A stretch of 46,691 bases of DNA from Candidatus Poseidoniaceae archaeon (lineage in GTDB: Archaea > Thermoplasmatota > Poseidoniia > Poseidoniales > Poseidoniaceae), in assembly GCA_938084455.1 (NCBI GenBank), contig CALKDX010000024.1:1-46691 (forward strand). The letters run 5' to 3'. Below the pieces are notes generated by a model. That model was not told where the DNA came from and searched no databases. It saw nothing but the letters and a program-made list of their open reading frames with translations. The position numbers and the translations under genes were made by a program. Shown piece by piece: positions 9,201-19,037 of this stretch (its first letter is position 1; the number at the start of each line of letters is the position of its first letter).

Positions 9201-10418
9201 TCAAATCTTGAGTTTCGTTTGGAATTCTTCCAAGAAAGGACCCATCGATTGGATGAGCAAGGCATCCGGATGGGTGCGAATCACCAATCCATCAAGGTAC
9301 ATCAATGCGCGAATAATGGGGAATGCTTCTTCTCCAAAGGTGGCGCCAGCATGCTCCACAGCGGCCTTTACCGTCCCCATCATGATCCGAGTGAGGCTTT
9401 GTTCTCCAACGGGTTTCTTTTCGAAATCGGTGTAGATTTCCGTCATTGTGCTGTAATACTTGGCTAACCTTTTGGGGTTGGGTTTCAAATCAGTCATTGT
9501 CAGGAGGGCATCAAATGCTTCTTGCATTTCTTGTCGAGATAGATGGTCGAAGAAATGGAAGAGTGCATGAGCGACTTTTTTCGGCGCATGGCAGATTGCT
9601 CCGTTGTCAATGAATACGAATTTTCCATCATCATCAACGATGCAGTTTCCGGGATGGAGATCACCGTGGAAGGTGCCGATGCCAAACAAGTAAGCGCCGT
9701 GAATCCTGAAGAATTGTAGCAAGAAATCCCAAGTGAGTGCTTTTTCTTCAATCCCCTCTTCAAGGGACATGCCTTGGATGAATTCTGAAACGAGGATGTC
9801 TGAATTCGACAACTCCGGATAATAAATCGGGAATCGCAGAAGGTCCATGCTGAAGTCGTCTTTCAACGAATCTTTGATTGCAGCCAGTTCATCTGCTCCC
9901 TTGATTTCATTTCTGAGGTCAAGTTCCCTCAAGGTGTAGTCTGCGACGTGGTTGATCAACGCCATTGGGTTTCCTACCTTGCGGAGTTTTGGCGCAAAGA
10001 TGAGGAAAATACGAAGCCATCGACGCATGCGGACGACTTCTTTTTTGAATTCCACAGCGTTGGTTTGTTTGATGAATTTGATGACCACTTCTTCTCCAGT
10101 CTTCAGTTTTCCACGATGGACTTGCCCAACTGATGCTGCTGCGAGTGGCTCATCGTCGATTGACTCGAAGGCATCCATGAATCCTTTTGGTGCTTTTTTG
10201 GCGATGGTTTCGTGAAGGTTTTCAGAAGCAATCGATGCTGCATGTTGGTAGAGTTGTTGGAGTTGTCTAGCTTTTTCAACCCCCAATAAATCTGGTCGAA
10301 GCGCGAAAATCTGCGCTAATTTCACCGCTATGAGGCCTTGACGTTGAATCCAATCAAGATCCGCTGGTTTTTTCCTGAGAATTTGACGCATGAAACGGAA
10401 AAACGTCAACATTCTCAT
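9201..10418 (-). CDS. ABC1/AarF/UbiB family atypical kinase
   Basis: QRQGLIAVKLAQIFALRPDLL (KxGQ-like), AAASVGQVHRGKLKTGEEVVIKF, GTFHGDLHPGNCIVDDDGKFVFIDNG. Confidence 0.9.
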   Translation of the reverse strand: MRMLTFFRFMRQILRKKPADLDWIQRQGLIAVKLAQIFALRPDLLGVEKARQLQQLYQHAASIASENLHETIAKKAPKGFMDAFESIDDEPLAAASVGQVHRGKLKTGEEVVIKFIKQTNAVEFKKEVVRMRRWLRIFLIFAPKLRKVGNPMALINHVADYTLRELDLRNEIKGADELAAIKDSLKDDFSMDLLRFPIYYPELSNSDILVSEFIQGMSLEEGIEEKALTWDFLLQFFRIHGAYLFGIGTFHGDLHPGNCIVDDDGKFVFIDNGAICHAPKKVAHALFHFFDHLSRQEMQEAFDALLTMTDLKPNPKRLAKYYSTMTEIYTDFEKKPVGEQSLTRIMMGTVKAAVEHAGATFGEEAFPIIRALMYLDGLVIRTHPDALLIQSMGPFLEEFQTKLKI

Positions 10419-10456
10419 GGCGGGAAGTCATCGGTTTCGCTTATCAAGAGATGTTT

Positions 10457-11848
10457 TCACTCAAGCAGGTCAACATCGGATTCATCAATGAAGATGAGGG
10501 TATAACGCCAGGCGTCTTTCCCTTCTGCTTCTCGACGAATTCGAACATTCCCGTTCTCTGGATATCGCGCCAACAACGCACCTTCGATGATTCCGTCATC
10601 CAGTTGCCAGAGCGGCAGAATATCATCATCGTCAGTTGCCGGATGGGCGAGGTTCACGATAATGTGGAAAAATGGATCTGCGTTGTAATCGAGTTCACCG
10701 AGCCCGGCATGCTCCCACCAATCCATCAGTTCGTTGAGGAACTCCACGTGGCCTTCGATTTTGCGAAGGCTGAACGACAATTCCTCTCCTATGCGTTGAC
10801 CAACTTGCCTTAGCATGGTGCCAAGGTCAATGCCCAGTTCATGTAGGCTGCTCATTCGGCCGTCTTGAAGGGCGGCTCGTGCTTGGTTGATTTCACTGCT
10901 CGAAGCGAGGAATGATTCTGGGTTGAATGGGACATCATCTTCGGGCAAATCCTCGCTTACTTTGAGTGCCATGCGGAATTGTTCCAAAAATGAGCCTTGG
11001 CCAACCGTAAGTCGTAAAGGATCGACGATTCGTTCTTCGGTGAATCGCTTTTTTGCCGCCTCAATATCAATCGCTTTGTTCCAAATGGCGTTGACGAAGT
11101 CGCTGTGTGAACTTGCAAACACTTCGGAATTGACAACCAACGCAGCATCGTCACGGCCTCGTCCGACGGGGTTCTCTTCGACGTGAAGGAATTGAATGAC
11201 GTTTCCAGTGTCTTGAAGAACGCCAAGGGAGTTCACTTCGTCTGAGTGTCGGACAGCAATCGATTCGTGGAGTTGATCATAGAAACGTACGGTTCTTCGG
11301 TCAAGTTGAGCCAGCACAGTGACAATGACGCCACGCTCAGCCGCTAGGTTGACTTCCTCAAGCCCAACAGATCTGCAAAGATGGAGGATTCCAAACCGTC
11401 CAAGGAGAAGGACGAGTCGTTCTTCGGCTTGCGCAGCAAACTCTCCGATTCGCTTGTGAATGTGCTCCCTTCCTTTGAGAACCGCAAACTTAGCATTCGT
11501 ATCTTCGGTAGCCTCTTCGGTGGAGTCCTCGTAATCAGAGGTCGCTCCGGACATAATTGAATCAAAGGCTTTGGAAGTTCGCTCAATTCGTTCTCTTTGT
11601 TCATTGAGCAAGCGTTTGAACAACACAGGCAACGACGAGCAGGAGAATCGCATGGGGCGATCTGCGGTGACTGACACGAGTCCGATTTCAGTCAACCGGG
11701 AAAGAGAATTGTACGCATCTAAGCGATTCGTACCGAGTTCTTTGGCTAATTCACTCGCTTTGAGTTCTTTGGAGGAGGAGAGGATCACCAAAGAGCGAGC
11801 CTCGCGCTCGGAGAGTCCCGCATCTTCGAAGAGTTCGAACCAGTTCAT
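10457..11848 (-). CDS. TrmB-like winged-helix transcriptional regulator with long C-terminal domain
   Basis: N-terminal AGLSEREARSLVILSSSKELKASELAKELGTNRLDAYNSLSRLTEIGLVSVTADRPMRFS; TrmB-like effector region follows. Confidence 0.7.
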   Translation of the reverse strand: MNWFELFEDAGLSEREARSLVILSSSKELKASELAKELGTNRLDAYNSLSRLTEIGLVSVTADRPMRFSCSSLPVLFKRLLNEQRERIERTSKAFDSIMSGATSDYEDSTEEATEDTNAKFAVLKGREHIHKRIGEFAAQAEERLVLLLGRFGILHLCRSVGLEEVNLAAERGVIVTVLAQLDRRTVRFYDQLHESIAVRHSDEVNSLGVLQDTGNVIQFLHVEENPVGRGRDDAALVVNSEVFASSHSDFVNAIWNKAIDIEAAKKRFTEERIVDPLRLTVGQGSFLEQFRMALKVSEDLPEDDVPFNPESFLASSSEINQARAALQDGRMSSLHELGIDLGTMLRQVGQRIGEELSFSLRKIEGHVEFLNELMDWWEHAGLGELDYNADPFFHIIVNLAHPATDDDDILPLWQLDDGIIEGALLARYPENGNVRIRREAEGKDAWRYTLIFIDESDVDLLE

Positions 11849-12324
11849 TGCATTGAGCCCCCAGAGGAGAGCTCACTGAAGGCATCGAGGATTCGGGCTA
11901 CGTGGCGGCGGGGCCTAAACAGCCAATCGTAGCAGTAATGCACGGTTCGATCAGGCCCGATCAAGAATGAGGATTTTGCTGGGAATCGGCCCAAGAATAC
12001 GGGGACCCCGAAGGCATCAGCGACTTGGCGTTCAGGGTCGCTCAACAATGGGAAGGGGAGGTTGAGATCTTCTTTGAACCGGCGATGGTCTTCAACAGAA
12101 TCTTGGCTGATTCCGATGACTTCGACAGGAGGTGTCAATGATTGAAACAGGTCATACTGCTCTTTGAAGGTCAAGCACCCTCGCTTGCATGTGGGAGAAC
12201 CGTCTTTTGCATAGAAGAAAACGACCTTCCATTTGCCGTCGAAGTCAGAGAGCGAGAAGGTTTCTCCGCTTGATGACGGGAGCGTAAATTCCGGGGCCTT
12301 CTTACCTGAGAGTTGATTCGCCAT
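11845..12324 (-). CDS. Peroxiredoxin (AhpC/TSA, BCP-like)
   Basis: GKKAPEFTLPSSSGETFSLSDFDGKWKVVFFYAKDGSPTCKRGCLTFKEQYDLF; GISQDSVEDHRRFKEDLNLPFPLLSDPER. Confidence 0.88.
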   Translation of the reverse strand: MANQLSGKKAPEFTLPSSSGETFSLSDFDGKWKVVFFYAKDGSPTCKRGCLTFKEQYDLFQSLTPPVEVIGISQDSVEDHRRFKEDLNLPFPLLSDPERQVADAFGVPVFLGRFPAKSSFLIGPDRTVHYCYDWLFRPRRHVARILDAFSELSSGGSMQ

Positions 12325-12362
12325 GACTTCGCCTCAAATTCTGCCTTTATAGCATGGGAGGG

Positions 12363-13001
12363 TTAAGCCTGTTCGGGAATAAGATGCCCCATGCGCTTTT
12401 GTTTGGTGGAGAGGTAGTGATCGTTCAGCTTGCAACGTCCGACCAAGTGAGGGACCCGCTCGTGAACTTTAATGCCGTTTGTACGCAAACCTCGAACTTT
12501 CAACGGGTTGTTGGTCATGAGACGGACCTCGTCAACTCCAACGCTGGTGAGCATCTCAGCGCAAAATGAGTATTTGCGAGCGTCTGCTGGAAGGTTTAGA
12601 GCGAGGTTGGCATCGAGGGTGTCAAGCCCGCGATCTTGCAGGGCGTAGGCCCGGATCTTGGCTTCTAAGCCAATTCCCCTACCTTCCTGCCGCATGTAGA
12701 GAACGGCCCCGGAGCCTTCTTCCTGGATGCGTGCCATTGAAGCACGTAGTTGAGGCCCACAATCGCACTTCAACGAGCCGAATGCGTCGCCTGTGAGGCA
12801 CTCGGAGTGAATGCGTACGATTGGGACGGTTGACGAGTCGTCGAGGCCAACGGAGAGAACTGAATGTTCACTCCCCTTATCATCAACGAACACCCTCATT
12901 CGGAAGTTACCGTATTCGGTTGGTAGGTTAGCATCTGCTTTGATGTGTGCAGCGAGTGCAGTGTACTGGGACATGACGCTGAATCCCGCCAGTTGCATTA
13001 T
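12363..13001 (-). CDS. ribA: GTP cyclohydrolase II
   Basis: [59 protein letters not shown] opens at 13076; start at MQLAGF (about 13001) or MSQYTA is plausible. Confidence 0.9.
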   Translation of the reverse strand: MMQLAGFSVMSQYTALAAHIKADANLPTEYGNFRMRVFVDDKGSEHSVLSVGLDDSSTVPIVRIHSECLTGDAFGSLKCDCGPQLRASMARIQEEGSGAVLYMRQEGRGIGLEAKIRAYALQDRGLDTLDANLALNLPADARKYSFCAEMLTSVGVDEVRLMTNNPLKVRGLRTNGIKVHERVPHLVGRCKLNDHYLSTKQKRMGHLIPEQA

Positions 13002-13061
13002 AAAATCCTGTTTCAAATCGTGTAGGCAGAGAAACAGTCCTTTATACGCATTTTCGGAAAG

Positions 13062-13562
13062 TTGAGGAATATGCACAGCGTAGAATGTGATTTGGGCGTC
13101 GCAGCAATCGTGCGACGAGCCAGATCAGTCCTTCTCGTTCGTGAACTCCATGGACGGTACGAAGGACGCTGGGGGCTTCCCAAGGGTTACGTCGATAAGG
13201 GCGAACTCCCGCGCAACGCAGCGCTCAGGGAACTGAAAGAAGAATGCAACCTCGATGGCACGGTTCTTGGAGTTCAATCTGTTCGAGAACGCCTCCTTGA
13301 TGGGACACCTGCGCTGTTCATCGCCTATCTTGTGGAAGCATCCCCTGAGGCAATACCTCAGCCAAACGACGAAGTTTCTGAGGCACGCTTCGTCCCTGTC
13401 GAGAAGTTTTCTTCGCTTGAGTGGATCAGCGATGCAATGCACAAGATGGCACTTAACGCAGTGAATTCAAAGCAAGCACTGTCGAGCATCGATTACGAAG
13501 CCGATCGTGGGCACCCGTATGTTCTTCATACACTGCCTGAGGCCTGGGGTGGATGTTCATGA
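13062..13562 (+). CDS. NUDIX hydrolase
   Basis: Nudix box [25 protein letters not shown]. Start may be MHSVECD (13071). Confidence 0.88.
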   Translation: MRNMHSVECDLGVAAIVRRARSVLLVRELHGRYEGRWGLPKGYVDKGELPRNAALRELKEECNLDGTVLGVQSVRERLLDGTPALFIAYLVEASPEAIPQPNDEVSEARFVPVEKFSSLEWISDAMHKMALNAVNSKQALSSIDYEADRGHPYVLHTLPEAWGGCS

Positions 13563-15055
13563 AAAGCAATCTTAGCGACCGGGCACGGGCGCTCAACACG
13601 AAACCGCTCAACAATGACGGGAAATACGTCCTGTATTGGATGATTGCTAATCGACGGTTTCATTGCAATGCAGCCCTCGAATACGCCGCACAAGTGGCCC
13701 AAGAACGTCAAGTTCCCCTCTTGGTGCTTGAAGAAATTTCAACACGCCACGCCTTCGCTAACGACCGAATTACCGCCTTCATGATTCAGGGCATGCTCGA
13801 CAACATCCGCACATTTAGAGAAAATGAGATTCGCTACATTCCTTGGGTTGAAACACCGATCTCCGGCCACATCGGAAAGTTGCACGAACTTGCCTCAGAT
13901 GCAGTCATGGTCATCAGCGATGAATTCCCCACATATTTCCCTCGCAAAGCGGTTGAAAGCGCAGCTGTTTCTCTGCCATTGAGGTTTATGGTCGTGGATT
14001 CAAACGGCGTGTTCCCAATGGCGTGGACCGAACGAGCCTACCCCACTGCACACGGATTCAGACGCTTTGTTCACGAACGTTTCGTCGATTGCATTGAAAC
14101 ATGGCCGTCGCACGAACCCGTCCAACCAGGCCACGGATTGTGGATGGAAGATGACGCATTCAATGCCATATCACTTGAATCGAAACTCGGTGTCACGCCC
14201 TTTGAGTGGCTGTGGCGAGCCGGTGAACAGGGATCCTCTGGCCTCGATGCACTCTCTACGCTTGATATTGACCACTCAATCCCACCCGTCGCCAACGTGC
14301 AAGGCGGTAGGGACACTGCAGTTCGAATGCTGAGGGAGTTCCTCTCAAACCGCTTGAACCGTTACCATGAAGATCGCAATCAAGTCAAGAACCCCGCAAC
14401 AAGCGGTCTTTCACCGTGGTTTCACTTCGGACATCTATCAACGGTAGAAGTCGTGCGACGAATTCTCGATACGAACGGATGGATGCCAGATCTCATCAAC
14501 GCATCACGCCGTGGTGCCCGCGCTGGGTGGTGGGGCCTTCCTGAGCCAGTTGAAGCCTTCCTCGACCAAATCATCACATGGAGAGAACTAGGATTCAATA
14601 ATGCGTTCCACAACCCCGAACACAATGATTTCAACTCATTACCAAACTGGGCCAAAATCACCCTCTCCGAACACGCTGACGATGAGCGAACCACCTACAC
14701 GCTGGAGCAAATCAGAAACGCCGATACCCACGATGAAATCTGGAACGCAGCCCAACGTCAGTTGGTCCGTAAAGGAATCATCCACAATTACCTGCGTATG
14801 TTGTGGGGTAAGCGCATTCTCGAATGGGCCGAATCCCCTGAACAGGCTGCTGACTGGATGATTGAACTCAACGACACTTATGCACTCGATGGACGAGATC
14901 CGAACTCCTACACCGGTATATTCTGGGTTCTTGGACGGCATGACCGCGCTTGGGGCCCCGAGCGCGCCATCTTCGGGAAAATCCGCTATATGTCGTCTGA
15001 AAACACTCGACGGAAATTCGACCTCAAACCTTACTTGCAAGAGTTTGGTCATTGA
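13553..15055 (+). CDS. phr: Class II CPD DNA photolyase
   Basis: YVLYWMIANRRFHCNAALEYA; FHFGHLSTVEVVRRIL; ITWRELGFNNAFHNP; GKRILEWAESPEQAADWMIELNDTYALDGRDPNSYTGIFWVLGRHDRAWGPERAIFGKIRYMSSENTRRKFDL. Confidence 0.92.
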   Translation: MFMKSNLSDRARALNTKPLNNDGKYVLYWMIANRRFHCNAALEYAAQVAQERQVPLLVLEEISTRHAFANDRITAFMIQGMLDNIRTFRENEIRYIPWVETPISGHIGKLHELASDAVMVISDEFPTYFPRKAVESAAVSLPLRFMVVDSNGVFPMAWTERAYPTAHGFRRFVHERFVDCIETWPSHEPVQPGHGLWMEDDAFNAISLESKLGVTPFEWLWRAGEQGSSGLDALSTLDIDHSIPPVANVQGGRDTAVRMLREFLSNRLNRYHEDRNQVKNPATSGLSPWFHFGHLSTVEVVRRILDTNGWMPDLINASRRGARAGWWGLPEPVEAFLDQIITWRELGFNNAFHNPEHNDFNSLPNWAKITLSEHADDERTTYTLEQIRNADTHDEIWNAAQRQLVRKGIIHNYLRMLWGKRILEWAESPEQAADWMIELNDTYALDGRDPNSYTGIFWVLGRHDRAWGPERAIFGKIRYMSSENTRRKFDLKPYLQEFGH

Positions 15056-16452
15056 AATCGGGAGACTACAATATGTTATACACTCATACCACTCAAGTCC
15101 CTGACGATGTCAAAACCACATTTGATTGGCATGAACACAAGGGATCTTTCCGGCGACTGATGCCTCCATGGGAAGACGTAGAAGAAGTCCGCTCAGACCC
15201 AACATTGGAAGACGGTTCTGAACGCATTTTCCGCTTCCCTATGGGCCCAATTAAGTTGCAATGGATTGCGCGTCACAAAGGGTACAATCCTCCACATGCG
15301 TTTGAAGATGACATGGTCAAAGGCCCATTCAAATCATGGCATCACGTTCACGCTTTTATCGAAAATGACGACGGGACCTGCAGGGTCGAAGACACAGTCA
15401 ATTTCAGTGTTCCACTTGGCGCTCTTGGGCGCCTCGTTGCTGGCCGAAGCATCCACAAGCGCATACATCGGATGTTCACCGCAAGAGGAAATCGATTGAC
15501 ACGTGACATTGCAAGGCACAAGGAATTCAAACACATCCCGCGCAAGAAAATCCTCATCGCTGGCTCCTCTGGCCTCATTGGAAGGCAACTCGTTGCGTTC
15601 CTCGATACTGGGGGGCATGAAGTATGGAGACTGGTTCGAAGGACACCTAAGAAGGGGGCTCAAGAACTACAATGGGATCCTGCAAACGGCACCCTTGATG
15701 CTTCTTCTGTGGAAGGTTTTGACGCCGTGATCCATTTGGGTGGCGCCGGTATTGGGGACAAACGATGGAGCAAAGCTCGCATGGAACTCATCAAAACGAG
15801 CAGAACTGAAAGCACAGCATTGCTCGCAAAGACCCTCGCATCGCTCAAGAAAAAGCCTGAAGTGTTCTTGGTTGCAAGCGCTATAGGATTCTATGGCAAC
15901 CGCGGTGATGAAGAACTCACTGAAGCATCCTCTGCGGGCGAAGGGTATCTGTCTGAAACCTGTATTGCATGGGAGGCTGCTGCTCAACCTGCAAAGGATG
16001 CAGGCATCCGCACTCTACATTCGAGGACGGCAGGTATCGTCTTAGACGCTACAGGTGGCGGATTGGGCAAGATGCTCCTGCCGGCTAAGATGGGAGCAGG
16101 TGGACCGATTGGTCGAGGCAAACAGTGGCTGTCTTGGATCTCAATGGACGATGAGATCTATGCTATGCATCACTTGTTGATGACTGAGGCGTGTGAAGGT
16201 GCGTACAACTTAGTCGCACCCGAAGCCGTGCGTCAAAAGAAATTCGCCAAGGTATTGGGCAAAGTGCTTCGACGTCCAGCCTTCATCCCAACACCCCCAT
16301 TTGGAGTTTGGATTCTATTCGGTAAAATGGGTGTCACATTGACCACTGACAGTGGTAGAGTGACCCCGAATCGCCTGCAAGAACTCGGCTACAGGTTTGA
16401 GCACAGTACGCTCGAACCGGCCCTGCGAGACACTCTAGGCATGTGGCGCTAG
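15052..16452 (+). CDS. SRPBCC domain fused to TIGR01777-type SDR epimerase
   Basis: N-terminal SRPBCC-like segment (FRRLMPPWEDVEEV...GPIKLQW), then KILIAGSSGLIGRQLVAFLDTGGHEVWRLVRR; FLVASAIGFYGNRGDEELTE. The ATG at 15073 is a likely alternative start. Confidence 0.83.
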   Translation: MKSGDYNMLYTHTTQVPDDVKTTFDWHEHKGSFRRLMPPWEDVEEVRSDPTLEDGSERIFRFPMGPIKLQWIARHKGYNPPHAFEDDMVKGPFKSWHHVHAFIENDDGTCRVEDTVNFSVPLGALGRLVAGRSIHKRIHRMFTARGNRLTRDIARHKEFKHIPRKKILIAGSSGLIGRQLVAFLDTGGHEVWRLVRRTPKKGAQELQWDPANGTLDASSVEGFDAVIHLGGAGIGDKRWSKARMELIKTSRTESTALLAKTLASLKKKPEVFLVASAIGFYGNRGDEELTEASSAGEGYLSETCIAWEAAAQPAKDAGIRTLHSRTAGIVLDATGGGLGKMLLPAKMGAGGPIGRGKQWLSWISMDDEIYAMHHLLMTEACEGAYNLVAPEAVRQKKFAKVLGKVLRRPAFIPTPPFGVWILFGKMGVTLTTDSGRVTPNRLQELGYRFEHSTLEPALRDTLGMWR

Positions 16453-16564
16453 CACTGTGATGTCGACGGATTGCCCGCGAAATTCCTCTCTTTGCAGATT
16501 GAATCACTAGATTTTACAACTTCAATCAATTTGGTTGCAGCCCATCTGGTCGATGGTTTTGAAT

Positions 16565-17497
16565 TTAAGATGGCACTTCAGTGGCTTCTAAAGCCTCGAT
16601 TTTGGCTGATCGGTTGTTCTGAAAAAGACAACGAGCGACCATTAATCCAGAAATAACAAGTGAAACAAGCATCACCTGTCCAATCAAATCGTAGTCAGCG
16701 TTGACAATTCCACCATCCAATAAAAGGAAGTCAAATGAGAGAACTGCACCCGCAACCATGAGCGGTATGGACCCGTTGTTCGTGAGCTTCAATTGAGTGG
16801 GAAATGGAATCTGACCGCTTTGGTTTGAAGTTTTATTCAGTGGGTCGTAGAAATGAGCAAACAACACACCCAAACCTGCACCCAACATATCGCTCACCAG
16901 GTCGGAAGCAGTGTTGACATATCCGCCTTGATCGATTGTTTGGAAAAAGGTCTTTCCAAAGAATTCGTAGACTTCATACGCCACACCAATGGCTACGCTG
17001 AGAGAGAAAGCGGTGAAGGCCACAACTCGGGAAGAGAGTTGCCACCCGTTGTGCTCTGACATTCGTCTCCAACCAAGCGACCAGGCAATCGCAATGGCTG
17101 TGCTGTTCATCCCGTGTACCAACTTGTCCCACCAAGGATGGACATGGTACATTCCATTCACGCCATCTGCGCACAACCATTCACCGGGTTGCATTCCATC
17201 AAAGCAGAAGGGGCCAGGGCCGCTGTCTGCAGCACCTAATGACCCACCAACAAAATGGAGCATTGTTGCTGAATAGCCAATCCATAGCGGGAGAGCAGGG
17301 ATATGCGCACGACCGCTCCAGAGAATCAAAATAGCCAAAAGCGCCATTACAGCTCCACCAAAATTGTATCCGGCCCAGAGATCTAATCCTCGGCTCAAGT
17401 TCCAAAATGTAAGAAGCACGCATGAGATGAGCCAAGCCATTAAGGGTGCTCTCTCAGGAATTTGAGTTTGCCAAATATGTGTTTTGCCCTCTTCCAT
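16565..17497 (-). CDS. Multi-pass membrane protein (YjdF/DUF2238 or VanZ-like)
   Basis: WWDKLVHGMNS...AYEVYEFFGKTFFQTIDQGGYVNTASDLVSDMLGAGLG, which resembles the conserved core of such proteins. The ORF's listed start at 17545 is a TTG; MEEGKTH (about 17497) is likelier. Confidence 0.5.
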   Translation of the reverse strand: MEEGKTHIWQTQIPERAPLMAWLISCVLLTFWNLSRGLDLWAGYNFGGAVMALLAILILWSGRAHIPALPLWIGYSATMLHFVGGSLGAADSGPGPFCFDGMQPGEWLCADGVNGMYHVHPWWDKLVHGMNSTAIAIAWSLGWRRMSEHNGWQLSSRVVAFTAFSLSVAIGVAYEVYEFFGKTFFQTIDQGGYVNTASDLVSDMLGAGLGVLFAHFYDPLNKTSNQSGQIPFPTQLKLTNNGSIPLMVAGAVLSFDFLLLDGGIVNADYDLIGQVMLVSLVISGLMVARCLFQNNRSAKIEALEATEVPS

Positions 17498-17665
17498 AAT
17501 CCGCCGTGGAGTGCCTCCTCTTATGATAATTAACCCGTTAAACAACCAACCCGTATCGACTTACTGAATCCTCCAGCAACACCATTCACAAAATACAGAG
17601 CGATTTCTCATAGCCCTTTGCAACCTCTCCGAACCTGTAAAATACCAACATAGGATACTTACCCC

Positions 17666-18061
17666 ATGAAGGATGGACATCATGAAGTCAACTTACCCGA
17701 CGGTGCTCGATTTGAAGGCGAAGTCAAAAACGGCATGCCGAACGGCCGTGGAATATTCACATTACCAGACGGTGGGGTACTCAAAGGCGAATTCAAGGAT
17801 GCTCTTCTCCACGGTTTAGGCGTGAATGTTTATCCTGAGGGAAATCCATCTGGTGTTGGAAGGCAAGAAGGCGAATTCAGAGATGGAAACCTTCAGACTG
17901 GAATTCAGTGGACTTTTGGAGACCCATTATATTTTGAGAACGGCACCTATGTTTCCAGCACTCAAACAACTGGAAGCGATGAAAAGGACCGGTTGAAAAA
18001 AAGAGAGTTGGCGAAAGAAAAAGCCATGCTTGCAAAGAAGACTTATTCTCTTCAAGAATAG
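17666..18061 (+). CDS. MORN-repeat protein
   Basis: Tandem DGARFEGEVKNGMPNGRGIFTLPDGGVLKGEFKDALLHGLGVNVYPEG...RQEGEFRDGN matches the MORN pattern. Confidence 0.75.
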   Translation: MKDGHHEVNLPDGARFEGEVKNGMPNGRGIFTLPDGGVLKGEFKDALLHGLGVNVYPEGNPSGVGRQEGEFRDGNLQTGIQWTFGDPLYFENGTYVSSTQTTGSDEKDRLKKRELAKEKAMLAKKTYSLQE

Positions 18062-18089
18062 ATTCAAAATTCAAACAACTTGTCGAATG

Positions 18090-19013
18090 TCATGATTTTT
18101 TACTCAATCGAGGGATGAGCGCAGGAGTATTTTCTCTGTATTTCTGATATTCTGGATCATCGCCCCACTTTTCTAAAGCTCGTTTATCGAGTATAGGAAT
18201 GCCACTGATTTTGGTTAACAAGAGATAAATGAATACCGGCGAGACCCAAGCAAAACGCTCTAGACCGGTAAAGCAAGAGATTCCAAAGAAGGCGATCCCA
18301 GTCCATAGAAGAATTTCCCCCAAGTAGTTAGGATGTCTGGAGTAGGACCATAAACCACTGTCAATCCATTTACCTTGGTTATTCGATTCTGTGTTGAATA
18401 CAGTTTTTTGATGATCCGATATGACTTCAATGCCAAACCCTAGGACCCATATTGACAATCCAATCGCATCCCACATCCCTAATTCAGGTGCTGAACCTGC
18501 TTGACTATTGATGACGATCACGACAATCATCGTGAGGAACACCCACAGACCTTGAAGAGTCCATGGGACAAGAAACCGGATCGGCGATGTTTTGAGTTGG
18601 TCAAAACGTCCGTCTTTTCCAGTTCTATGAATTCGAAAATAAAGGAAACTGGACAGGCGCAAAGACCAGATGACAACAAGGAAACTAATGATCAATTCCC
18701 TCACACTCGGAACTTCGGACTGTGAGCCCGCCCAAAGGCTAAACCCGACTGCTGCGAGATAGGTCAAGCCACCCATCAAATCATAGAAGCGTTCGGTTTT
18801 TAGGATGGATGCAGGCACCCATGCTGCCCATTGTGTACCGAAGCAAATCACTGCACAGTAGAAGACAGCAGAGGAGCCATTCAAAACGACTGAATTCTTT
18901 CCAACAGCATTCACCATCAAGAAGACGATGATTGACGCGACAGCTACCACGATTGTCGTCAATCGCAAATCTTGACGAAGAGAATCCATTGCTATCGCTT
19001 CTTCTACTGTCAT
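18090..19013 (-). CDS. DUF1295 / steroid 5-alpha-reductase-like membrane protein
   Basis: IRFLVPWTLQGLWVFL...GKWIDSGLWSYSRHPNYLGEILLWTGIAFFGIS...; multiple TM segments. Confidence 0.82.
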   Translation of the reverse strand: MTVEEAIAMDSLRQDLRLTTIVVAVASIIVFLMVNAVGKNSVVLNGSSAVFYCAVICFGTQWAAWVPASILKTERFYDLMGGLTYLAAVGFSLWAGSQSEVPSVRELIISFLVVIWSLRLSSFLYFRIHRTGKDGRFDQLKTSPIRFLVPWTLQGLWVFLTMIVVIVINSQAGSAPELGMWDAIGLSIWVLGFGIEVISDHQKTVFNTESNNQGKWIDSGLWSYSRHPNYLGEILLWTGIAFFGISCFTGLERFAWVSPVFIYLLLTKISGIPILDKRALEKWGDDPEYQKYRENTPALIPRLSKKS

Positions 19014-19037
19014 CGTATTGTTAACGATTCTGTTGGT

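Noticed and set aside
12363-13562. ribA/Nudix N-terminal overlap as a functional overlap
   Set aside because: The apparent overlap (13062-13076) disappears if ribA starts at a downstream Met, so it is probably an ORF-extension artefact.
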